Source of the DNA: an uncultured Gammaproteobacteria bacterium
GTDB lineage: Bacteria; Pseudomonadota; Gammaproteobacteria; GCA-001735895
Reading direction: 5' to 3'
DNA: 32,290 nucleotides
Assembly (NCBI GenBank): GCA_947260025.1
Contig: CAMYON010000062.1
Span: forward strand, 1-32,290
Made by a program: the position numbers and the translations under genes. The notes beneath the pieces were generated by a model. It was not told where the DNA came from and searched no databases. It saw only the letters and a program-made list of their open reading frames with translations. This document shows, one piece after another, positions 24,497-31,807 of this stretch. Each line of letters opens with the position of its first letter. Positions within the stretch are counted from its first letter, which is position 1.

Positions 24497-25738
24497 CTAA
24501 AGGTAGCGCGCGGGTCTGCAGGCTTCGGGTGAGAACGGCTGCGGCTTGCCCTCGATAAAATTGGCAATCAGCAGGCCGCTGATCGGTCCCATAGTCAGCC
24601 CCATGTGCGAATGCGCAAACGCGAGCCACAGGTTCTGGTGCCGCGGCGCCGGCCCGATTATCGGCAGCGTATCCGGCACCGTCGGGCGCCGGCCCATCCA
24701 GGGTTCAGGCAATAATTCCTGGTCTATGGCAATCGCCTCGCGCACCCGGGGCATGACACGGGCAACCTGGCGCGGGTCGGGTCGGGCCTCGCGCCGCGTG
24801 AGGTTGCTGCCGGTGGTGACGCGCAGCCCCATTTCCATCGGTGCCATGACGTAACCGGCATCGACATCGAAGATCGGACGCGATAGTCCTGTACCCGGCG
24901 CCGGGCTCACGACCGTGTGATAACCGCGCTCGATTGCGAGCGGATTGGCATAGCCGAGTTGACCGATTATCTCGGGCGTCCAGGCGCCCATGCAAACCAC
25001 CAGTTTTTCGACGCTCTCCGATCCCCGGTCGGTCGTCAGTTCCCAGCCGTCTTGCGCTGGACGCAGGGCGCTTATCCCGGCGCGCTGAACTTGACCACCG
25101 GCATCGACAAACATTTGTGCGTAAGCCTTGCAGAGTTTCTCGGGATTTCGAATCGAAATCGACTCGTCGATCAGGACGCCCTGGACGAAGATGCGCTTGA
25201 GGTCCGGCTCGAGCTGCCAAACCTCGTCCGGATCGAGCAAGGTATGCCTGACGCCGCATTGCTGCAGCAGTTCACGCTCCAGTCGATCGCGTGCAAAAGT
25301 ATCTCGGTGGCGATAGAGCTTCAAGCCGCCGCCTGAATTTAGCAGGGGTTGCAGCCCCGCGGCCTCGATCCATTGCCGGTGCATATCGATCGACGCCCGC
25401 GTCAGCAGGCTCATCGCATCGCCGTCGACGAGGAAGGTTCGTCGCCGGCAGCGCTGCAGGAAACGTGTCAACCACGGCAGCAGCGATAGCAGGTGCGGGT
25501 AGTGCATCAGGAAATCGGCATCAAGATTGAGCAGCAGGCGATGCAGCCGCGGCAACAGCGCCGGATCGGCAATCGGCGTGATGTTGCTGTAGCTCAGGAT
25601 ACCGGCATTGCCGGACGAGGTTTCCTCGCCGGGGCCGCGGCGATCGATCAGCGTCACCTGGAACCCGCGGCGCTGCAGTTCGAGGGCGCAGCTAATGCCG
25701 ACGATGCCGGCGCCGAGTACGGAAACGGATCGATTCAT
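24497..25738 (-). CDS. DadA-like FAD-dependent D-amino acid dehydrogenase
   Basis: A 413-aa flavoprotein of the DAO superfamily. It has VSVLGAGIVGISCALELQRRG as the FAD-binding motif, then ETSSGNAGILSYSNITP, a DadA-type segment (SxxNAG). The C-terminal part has GRRPTVPDTLPIIGPAPRHQNLWLAFAHSHMGLTMGP, typical of D-amino acid dehydrogenases that pass electrons to the respiratory chain. Length is close to DadA (about 430 aa). Possible substrates are a D-amino acid, cis-4-hydroxy-D-proline or an N-methyl amino acid. It starts 2 bp after the stop of the GATase1-AraC regulator gene, so the two are an operon and the regulator probably senses its substrate. No alanine racemase is near, arguing against the standard dadAX system. 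Confidence 0.8.
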   Translation of the reverse strand: MNRSVSVLGAGIVGISCALELQRRGFQVTLIDRRGPGEETSSGNAGILSYSNITPIADPALLPRLHRLLLNLDADFLMHYPHLLSLLPWLTRFLQRCRRRTFLVDGDAMSLLTRASIDMHRQWIEAAGLQPLLNSGGGLKLYRHRDTFARDRLERELLQQCGVRHTLLDPDEVWQLEPDLKRIFVQGVLIDESISIRNPEKLCKAYAQMFVDAGGQVQRAGISALRPAQDGWELTTDRGSESVEKLVVCMGAWTPEIIGQLGYANPLAIERGYHTVVSPAPGTGLSRPIFDVDAGYVMAPMEMGLRVTTGSNLTRREARPDPRQVARVMPRVREAIAIDQELLPEPWMGRRPTVPDTLPIIGPAPRHQNLWLAFAHSHMGLTMGPISGLLIANFIEGKPQPFSPEACRPARYL

Positions 25739-25740
25739 GG

Positions 25741-26688
25741 CTAGCCCTTGCGTTCGGTGGCAATCTGCGAACGATGGCTGCGGGGTGAACTGCCAAAGTG
25801 CTTGCGGTAACAGGCGGTAAAATAGGACTGGGTTTCGAAGCCGGTAGCGATCGAAATATCGATCACGCTGCGATTGGTGTTCAGTAACAGCTGCTTGGCA
25901 TGCGCCAGCCTCAACGACAGGTAGTACTGGCTCGGCGTGACGGAGCGATACTTGTGAAACAGGCGCTCTATCTGGCGCAGTGACAGGTTACAATTCTGCG
26001 CGATCGACGGTAACGCGAGCGGCACCTCGATGTTGTTTTCCATCAGGTCGATGACATCGATTAACTTCGGTGCGCTCATCGCCAGGTCGATACGATCGGC
26101 CATCTGCTGCGAATCGATCTCGGTGCGTATGCGATCGTGCTGAAACTGTTGCGAAATTTGCTGGGCAAGCTGCCGTCCGTGCTGGTTCTCGATCAGCTTG
26201 AGCATCATGTCGAGCGCCGCGGTGCCGCCGGAACAGGTAAACCGGCGCTCGGCGATTTCGTAAAGGCTAAAGGCCACTTCGAGTTGCGGATAAAGCTCCT
26301 TGAACACGGGGATGTTTTCCCAGTGAATGGTGCAGCGGCAGTCATCCAGCAAACCCGCACGCGCCAGGATAAAGCTGCCGGAACTGGCGGAACCCAGGTT
26401 TACCTGCTGCTTGTCGAGCGCCTTGAGCTGCCGGAGGGTAGCCGCGTTGTCGAACTCCTGGGCGGTATTGGGCGCGACGATGACCAGGGTCGACAGATTT
26501 TTGGCATCACCCAGGGGGCTGGTGGGCACGGTAATCCCGCAGGATGCCGCAACCGGCTCCCGGTCCGGGGCGTAATATTCCCATTGGTAGAGATCTTTGC
26601 CAGAAAGACGGTTGGCGGCGCGCATCGAGTCGACGACGCAGCTGAACGGGATGATCGGGTAACCCTCGATCAATAAGATGCCAATCAC
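25741..26688 (-). CDS. GATase1-like domain AraC-family transcriptional regulator
   Basis: A 315-aa regulator. The N-terminal DJ-1/PfpI-like domain (about 1-170) includes IGILLIEGYPIIPFSCVVDSMRAANRL and SASSGSFILARAGLLDDCRCTIHWENI. The nucleophile position, occupied by cysteine in the GbdR-like gene at 30758, is serine here. The C-terminal AraC domain has SLRQIERLFHKYRSVTPSQYYLSLRLAHAKQLL and the second helix-turn-helix SVIDISIATGFETQSYFTACYRKHFG. The start is GTG 26688. It is operonic with the DadA-like gene and divergent from the MttB-family gene across 229 bp, so it may control both. Relatives (GbdR, CdhR, ArgR-type) regulate catabolism of quaternary amines and amino acids. Its ligand is unknown. 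Confidence 0.85.
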   Translation of the reverse strand: MIGILLIEGYPIIPFSCVVDSMRAANRLSGKDLYQWEYYAPDREPVAASCGITVPTSPLGDAKNLSTLVIVAPNTAQEFDNAATLRQLKALDKQQVNLGSASSGSFILARAGLLDDCRCTIHWENIPVFKELYPQLEVAFSLYEIAERRFTCSGGTAALDMMLKLIENQHGRQLAQQISQQFQHDRIRTEIDSQQMADRIDLAMSAPKLIDVIDLMENNIEVPLALPSIAQNCNLSLRQIERLFHKYRSVTPSQYYLSLRLAHAKQLLLNTNRSVIDISIATGFETQSYFTACYRKHFGSSPRSHRSQIATERKG

Positions 26689-26917
26689 TTCGGTGTTGTC
26701 GCTAATAGCGCGGGTCTCCGTAACGAATCTGCTGAACTGCGCTCACATTCTAGCGACTTTAGCGGTATCCTCCAATTTGGGCAATACGTGGTCGGTGATC
26801 GATAATGACGCTGGCAAATAGTTCCGGGTCGCGCATGCGCCAGCCCGAAAATGCGGCAAAAACCATACTTGGTCGCTTGATCAGGCAATTCCGAAACGGG
26901 AATAGCAGGAGTTTACC

Positions 26918-28480
26918 ATGAGTGAAACAAATCGACCGGCCAGGGGCCGACGCGGCCGTGGCGGACGCGATGCCCGCCGCGCCGAGAAACCGGTTGTCGC
27001 CAGCGCACCCTATATCACGCGCAAGATTCCATGTTTCGAGGTGCTCGACGAGGAAGGCCTGCAGCTGATCGAGAATAACGCCGATACCATCCTCGAGGAA
27101 GTCGGGATCGAATTCCGTGATATGCCCGAAGCGCTCGATATTCTGAAGCAGGGCGGCGCCGAAATCGACGGTGTGACGGTGCGCTTTCCGCGGGGCATGT
27201 GCCGTTCGATCATCCAGGCGTCGGCCCAGGCCGAGTATACGCAGCATGCCCGCAACCCGGCACGCAACGTGCAAATCGGCGGCAAGAATACCGTGTTCGT
27301 GCCGGCTTACGGCAGCCCCTTCGTGTTCGATCTCGACAAGGGACGGCGTTACGCGACTATCGAAGACTTCCAGAACTTCGTCAAACTGGCTTACGCGTCG
27401 CCTTCACTGCACCATTCCGGCGGAACGATTTGCGAACCGGTCGACGTCCCGGTCAACAAGCGTCATCTCGACATGGTTTATTCGCACATCAAGTACTCCG
27501 ACAAACCCTTCATGGGCTCGGTGACCGCTCCCGAACGCGCGCAGGACACGGTCGACATGATCAAGATCATCGCCGGCGACAACTACCTCGACCCTGAAAC
27601 CGGTCGTCCCCGAACCTACGCAACCAGCCTGATCAACGCCAACTCGCCGATGACTTTCGACGACACCATGCTGGGTGCGGCCAAGGTCTACGCCGAGAAC
27701 AACCAGGCCACGATCATCACGCCGTTCATCCTGGCCGGAGCCATGTCACCGGTTACCGTGGCTGGCACCGCGGCCCAGTCGCTGGCCGAGGGCCTCGCCG
27801 GCATGACCTTCGTGCAGCTGGTCAATCCGGGTGCGCCGATGATATTCGGCAGCTTCGCGAGCTCGATGTCGATGCAGTCGGGCGCGCCTACTTTCGGTAC
27901 TCCCGAACCGGCGCTGGTGCTTTACACGATGGCTGCGCTGGCGCGCCGACTGGGCGTTCCGTTCCGTTCCGGCGGCGGGCTGTGCGGCTCCAAACTGCCG
28001 GATGCGCAGGCGGCTTACGAGGCCGCGGCCACGTTAATGCCGGCAGTCATGGCCGGGGTCAACTTCGTACTGCACACCGCGGGCTGGATGGAAGGCGGGC
28101 TATCGATGGGTTATGAAAAATTTATCATGGACGCCGACCAGGCGGCGATGATGGCGATCCTGCTGCGCGGCGTCGACCTGACGGAAAATGGCCAGGCGAT
28201 GGACGCGATTCGCGAAGTCGGGCCGGGCGTGCATTTCCTCGGCTGCGACCACACCCAGCGCAATTTCAAGGACGCGTTTTACCTGTCGCCGATTACCGAC
28301 AATAACAGTTTCGAACAGTGGGAATCGGAAGGTAGTCTCGATCATGCGCAACGCTGCAACAAGCGTTTCAAGAAGCTGCTGGCCGAGTATGAAGCGCCGC
28401 CACTCGATCCCGCCATCGACGAGGCTTTGCTCGACTTCGTCAAACGTCGCAAGGACTCGATGCCCGACTCACAAGTATAA
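26918..28480 (+). CDS. MttB-family (non-pyrrolysine) methylamine/betaine:corrinoid methyltransferase
   Basis: A 520-aa protein of the trimethylamine methyltransferase (MttB) superfamily. Family segments visible are FEVLDEEGLQLIENNADTILEEVGIEF near the N-terminus, the glycine-rich APTFGTPEPALVLYTMAALARRLGVPFRSGGGL region, and a C-terminal LSPITDNNSFEQWE. No in-frame UAG occurs, so it lacks pyrrolysine. Characterised non-pyrrolysine members demethylate glycine betaine, proline betaine or carnitine, passing the methyl to a corrinoid protein. An Arg-rich tail (residues 6-21) precedes the domain. AGGAG 7 bases before ATG 26918 is a strong ribosome site. No corrinoid protein gene is in the window, but a RACo-type activator begins beyond the right edge and ends at 31808. 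Substrate betaine is inferred from betA and the GbdR-like regulator. Confidence 0.82.
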   Translation: MSETNRPARGRRGRGGRDARRAEKPVVASAPYITRKIPCFEVLDEEGLQLIENNADTILEEVGIEFRDMPEALDILKQGGAEIDGVTVRFPRGMCRSIIQASAQAEYTQHARNPARNVQIGGKNTVFVPAYGSPFVFDLDKGRRYATIEDFQNFVKLAYASPSLHHSGGTICEPVDVPVNKRHLDMVYSHIKYSDKPFMGSVTAPERAQDTVDMIKIIAGDNYLDPETGRPRTYATSLINANSPMTFDDTMLGAAKVYAENNQATIITPFILAGAMSPVTVAGTAAQSLAEGLAGMTFVQLVNPGAPMIFGSFASSMSMQSGAPTFGTPEPALVLYTMAALARRLGVPFRSGGGLCGSKLPDAQAAYEAAATLMPAVMAGVNFVLHTAGWMEGGLSMGYEKFIMDADQAAMMAILLRGVDLTENGQAMDAIREVGPGVHFLGCDHTQRNFKDAFYLSPITDNNSFEQWESEGSLDHAQRCNKRFKKLLAEYEAPPLDPAIDEALLDFVKRRKDSMPDSQV

Positions 28481-28487
28481 ACAATCC

Positions 28488-28504
28488 GGGCGCCGCAGGT
28501 GCCC
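28488..28504 (+). terminator. Short hairpin after the MttB-family gene
   Basis: GGGCGCC (28488-28494) pairs with GGTGCCC (28498-28504) with one G-U pair and a 3-base loop, beginning 7 bp after the stop. The U-content after it is weak (CACTTTAAAT), so it is at best a poor intrinsic terminator. Confidence 0.4.
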
Positions 28505-28515
28505 CACTTTAAATC

Positions 28516-28535
28516 GTCATCCCCGCGAAAGCAGG
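28516..28535 (+). repeat. REP-like hairpin, copy 3 (partial)
   Basis: It reads GTCATCCCCGCGAAAGCAGG: the same head as the other copies, with a short GC stem around GAAA and a decayed second arm. It lies between convergent genes. Confidence 0.5.
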
Positions 28536-28543
28536 TCCGTCTA

Positions 28544-30445
28544 TTAACTGGTTGCCGCTGCGGGTTTACCGATTACGTCAGCCCTGCCATGCTCAACCAC
28601 CTGGTTGCGCCCGTTGTCCTTGGCCTGGTAGAGGGCGTCATCCGCCAGCCGATAAATCAAGTCCATTTCCGCTGACTGGTCTCCACTGCAGTGATGGGTT
28701 TTCAGGCCGATGGATATCGTCACCACCGGCCCGACCGGGTTGTGCTCATGCGCAAGCTCCAGCGCTTCCACCGAGGCGCGCAGATTTTCGGCCAAGACAA
28801 CAGCGTCGGCGGCGTCTTCAACGGTAACGATGACGGCAAATTCTTCGCCGCCGATGCGGAAGGCAAAGTCACCCGCGCGCCGTAACGTCTCCTGGAGCAC
28901 CCTCGAGATTTGCTGCAGAACATTGTCGCCCTGTTGATGCCCGTAGTTGTCGTTGTAGGGTTTGAAATAATCGACATCGATAATCATTAGCACAAAAGTT
29001 TTCTTCTCGCGCTCGGCGCGCGCCATTTCCTGCGGAAACAGGTTGTTAAAATGACGCCGGTTGAACAACGAGGTCAACTCGTCGGTGACCGAAAGCGCTT
29101 CGGCCAGCTTCTTGTTGGTGATATCTTCGCGAATCGCGGTATAGCCGGAAATGTTTCCCTGTTCGTCGAAGTTGGGAGAAATATAGGCCTGCACCCAGTA
29201 GTAGCCGCCATTCTTTTTCTTGTTCTTGATTTCGCCTTCCCAGGTTTTACCGCTCGAAATCGTGCTCCACATATCTTCGTAAATCGATTCAGGCATGTCC
29301 TCATGGCGGACAATCCTGTGAGTAGCACCTAACAGTTCTTGCTGGCTGTATCCGGATATTTCACAAAACGCGTCACTGGTAGACGTGATTACGCCTCTCA
29401 CATCCGTCGACGACGTAATCACGTGCTTATCGACTATATCGACGTAGCTGACCAGTTCGTTGTTAGCCTGCTCCAGTCGGTGATGAGCATCCTGTACCCG
29501 CTTCTCGGCCTCGATTCGCCTGGCAACCTCTCTCGACAGGCGTCGGTTCCAGAACAGGATGATGCCGATCACCAGAAACACCACTGCCAGCACCTTCCAT
29601 AACAGTTCGTAATCGAATCCATGCTCATAGCGCAGTTTTATCCAGTTTCGATAAATCTGGTCACGTTCCTGCTCGGTGATGGAGTCGAGCGCCTTTTGCA
29701 ATATCGGGGTGAACTCCGGCCAGTCGTTTCTGACCGCCATCGACAGTTCATAGCTGTACGGGGTTTCACCGGAAATCTTGATATTGGTCAGGCCTTCACG
29801 CCGGATGACATCACTGACGGTGGCGATATTACCGATGTAGGCATAGACCTTGCCGTGGGAAAGTTTTTCCAGCGCGTCCGCGACGTTATCCGCCAGGTAA
29901 AGATCGAGATTGGGGTGGTCTTTTTCCAGCAAGTCCTGGGTTGCGTAACCTCGCACCACGGCGACGGTCTCGTTCTTCAGATCCCTGATGCCATTGACGT
30001 ATGCAACCTGGTCGCTAGTGACGATGACCATCGGAAACGACAGGTAGGGTTGGGTAAAATCGGCATATTCGCGTCGTTGCGCGGTCGCAACAACGCATGA
30101 AAACATATCGAGCTCACGCTTCTTGACGGCGTCGACGACCTCTGACCAGGGCTTTTCCTTTTCGATATCGAAACGGATACCCAGCTTCTGTCCGACCAGG
30201 TTTATGTACTCGGCCGCCATCCCGACATAGTTGCTGTCATCGTCGACGTATTCGAAGGGCGACCAGTCGATATCGACCGCGAGCCGAATCGACGGGTGCG
30301 CCTGCAACCACTGTTGCTCAGCTTCACTAAGCTCGATCGTTGGCGTCGATGCCAGCAAAGCGTTTGGCATAGCCATCAGGCTGGCCGCCAGAACGGCAAT
30401 GATGATCTTTACGATTTTGAGTCTCTCAATCAAACCTGTACCCAT
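28544..30445 (-). CDS. Membrane diguanylate cyclase with periplasmic solute-binding sensor, PAS and GGDEF domains
   Basis: A 633-aa protein. An N-terminal signal/membrane segment (about 12-33) precedes a periplasmic SBP_bac_3-type domain (about 50-270, opening with SIRLAVDIDWSPFEYVDDDS and ending QIYRNWIKLRY). A membrane helix (about 283-299) and a short coiled coil (300-335) follow, then a PAS domain (about 340-445, GYSQQELLG, ending GYTAIREDITNKK) and a GGDEF domain. The active site is GGEEF (532-536) and an inhibitory I-site RxxD is present (R523-D526), so it should be an active, product-inhibited diguanylate cyclase. There is no EAL domain. The sensor resembles amino-acid-binding domains, so a periplasmic amino acid or amine is a reasonable ligand. 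It converges on the MttB-family gene. Confidence 0.92.
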   Translation of the reverse strand: MGTGLIERLKIVKIIIAVLAASLMAMPNALLASTPTIELSEAEQQWLQAHPSIRLAVDIDWSPFEYVDDDSNYVGMAAEYINLVGQKLGIRFDIEKEKPWSEVVDAVKKRELDMFSCVVATAQRREYADFTQPYLSFPMVIVTSDQVAYVNGIRDLKNETVAVVRGYATQDLLEKDHPNLDLYLADNVADALEKLSHGKVYAYIGNIATVSDVIRREGLTNIKISGETPYSYELSMAVRNDWPEFTPILQKALDSITEQERDQIYRNWIKLRYEHGFDYELLWKVLAVVFLVIGIILFWNRRLSREVARRIEAEKRVQDAHHRLEQANNELVSYVDIVDKHVITSSTDVRGVITSTSDAFCEISGYSQQELLGATHRIVRHEDMPESIYEDMWSTISSGKTWEGEIKNKKKNGGYYWVQAYISPNFDEQGNISGYTAIREDITNKKLAEALSVTDELTSLFNRRHFNNLFPQEMARAEREKKTFVLMIIDVDYFKPYNDNYGHQQGDNVLQQISRVLQETLRRAGDFAFRIGGEEFAVIVTVEDAADAVVLAENLRASVEALELAHEHNPVGPVVTISIGLKTHHCSGDQSAEMDLIYRLADDALYQAKDNGRNQVVEHGRADVIGKPAAATS

Positions 30446-30757
30446 ATTTTCTGCGTAAACCGGATAGAATCATCTTCTCTAATCTATCCAGAACGAGCGC
30501 GGTCGCTGCTTTTGCGGCGACAACATATGTATCGGCAGCTGCAAGTATTTCCTGAAGTATTCTTATAGGTTTTTATAATAACAACCGCTATTCGCGATCG
30601 GGCGCTTACGAGGTAATCTTTTTCCGTCCTCGATAACGGGTTCGAGCCGGCTGCTACAGGCTAAAAACCGCGTGCAATAGCAGGATGAAGGGACTAGTCT
30701 TTTGCGGGCTTTATCAAGTGGTGATCAAATTGCGGGCAGTCCGCTACAATCAGCCCT
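30446..30757. other. 312-bp divergent intergenic region upstream of the GbdR-like gene
   Basis: This separates the cyclase gene (leftward) from the GbdR-like gene (rightward). It contains a candidate promoter at 30722-30750 for the rightward gene. No gene-sized frame or recognised operator is visible. A TTCGAGC motif at 30641-30647 resembles a tRNA T-loop, but no tRNA fold surrounds it. Confidence 0.4.
30722..30750 (+). promoter_or_regulatory. Candidate promoter of the GbdR-like gene, possibly giving a leaderless mRNA
   Basis: TACAAT (30745-30750) lies 17 bp after TGATCA (30722-30727), a poor -35 match. The -10 ends only 7 bp before ATG 30758 and no ribosome site is present, so transcription would start at or next to the initiation codon. 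Confidence 0.4.
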
Positions 30758-31789
30758 ATGAGTGACGAGAAACCCGCTTCAAAACCCGAACACTACGGTT
30801 TTTTGCAGGTCCCCAACTATTCGATGATCGCGTTCTCTTCGGCCATCGAACCCTTGCGTATGGCCAACCGCGACGCCGACACGGAACTCTATCGCTGGAG
30901 CGTCTACACCATCGACGGGCTGCCGGAAAAAGCCAGCAACGGGCTCGAAATCACGCCCGACGGCAGCATCGAAAGCGCTGACGATGTTTCGATCCTGTTT
31001 GTCTGCGGTGGCGCCGAAATCGCCGAGGCCTGGTCGAAGCAGCTGCAGTTCTCGCTGCGCCGCATCGCCAAGCGCAGCGGAATAAAACTGGGCGCCCTGT
31101 GTACCGGCAGCTACCTGCTGGCACGGGCCGGCCTGCTGGACGGTTACCGCTCCACCATCCACTGGGAAAACATTGCCAGCCTGCGCGAGGATTTTCCCGA
31201 AGTCGTGGTAACCGATGACCTGTTCCTGATCGACCGCGACCGAATCACCTGCGCCGGCGGTCAGGCGGCGATGGACATGATGCTGAAAATGATCGAAAGC
31301 CGGCATGGCAACAAACTGGTGACGCACATATCGGAGCAATTCATGTGCGAGCGCATTCGCAGCTCGGACGATCGTCAACGCATCCCGCTGCACCTGGCGC
31401 TGGGCTCGAATCAACCGAAGTTGACCGAAGCAGTAACCTTGATGGAGGCCAACATCGAGGAACCGATCAGCCTGGACGAGCTATCGAGCTATGTCGGCAT
31501 CTCCCGCCGTCAGCTCGAACGTCTGTTTCAGAAACACCTGAATTGCGTGCCGACGCGCTATTACCTGAATCTGCGACTCAATCGCGCGCGCCTGCTACTA
31601 TTGCAAACCAGCAAGTCGATCGTCGATATCGCACTTGCCTGCGGATTTATTTCCGCGCCGCATTTCAGCAAATGCTATCGCGACCTGTTTGGCATTCCAC
31701 CGCGCGACGAACGTCGCAAGCTGCAGGCCAGGGCGGCCGGCGAACAGGTCGATCTTCCGCTCGAGGACGAGCGCCTGGCCGGAAACTAG
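30758..31789 (+). CDS. gbdR: GbdR-like GATase1-AraC transcriptional activator
   Basis: This 343-aa regulator has a DJ-1/PfpI-like ligand domain (about 12-190). It includes HYGFLQVPNYSMIAFSSAIEPLRMANR, the cysteine at the nucleophile elbow (C115 in GALCTGSYLLARAG) and ITCAGGQAAMDMMLKMIE. A C-terminal AraC domain follows (about 230-325), with SRRQLERLFQKHLNCVPTRYYLNLRL and SIVDIALACGFISAPHFSKCYRDLFGIPPRDER. The latter is very like the Pseudomonas glycine-betaine regulator GbdR as I recall it, which activates choline, betaine and dimethylglycine catabolism genes. That agrees with betA, the MttB-family methyltransferase and the DAO-family oxidase nearby. It converges on the RACo-type gene with an 18-bp gap. 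CdhR and ArgR-type paralogues share the architecture. Confidence 0.8.
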   Translation: MSDEKPASKPEHYGFLQVPNYSMIAFSSAIEPLRMANRDADTELYRWSVYTIDGLPEKASNGLEITPDGSIESADDVSILFVCGGAEIAEAWSKQLQFSLRRIAKRSGIKLGALCTGSYLLARAGLLDGYRSTIHWENIASLREDFPEVVVTDDLFLIDRDRITCAGGQAAMDMMLKMIESRHGNKLVTHISEQFMCERIRSSDDRQRIPLHLALGSNQPKLTEAVTLMEANIEEPISLDELSSYVGISRRQLERLFQKHLNCVPTRYYLNLRLNRARLLLLQTSKSIVDIALACGFISAPHFSKCYRDLFGIPPRDERRKLQARAAGEQVDLPLEDERLAGN

Positions 31790-31807
31790 CCAGGCTCGAA
31801 AGACAAC

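Noticed and set aside
26918-28480. Pyrrolysine-containing trimethylamine methyltransferase
   Set aside because: The frame has no internal UAG codon, and the protein runs full length without readthrough.
30639-30648. GGTTCGAGCC resembling a tRNA T-loop
   Set aside because: The flanking bases do not pair as a T-stem and no D-arm, anticodon arm or acceptor stem can be folded around it.
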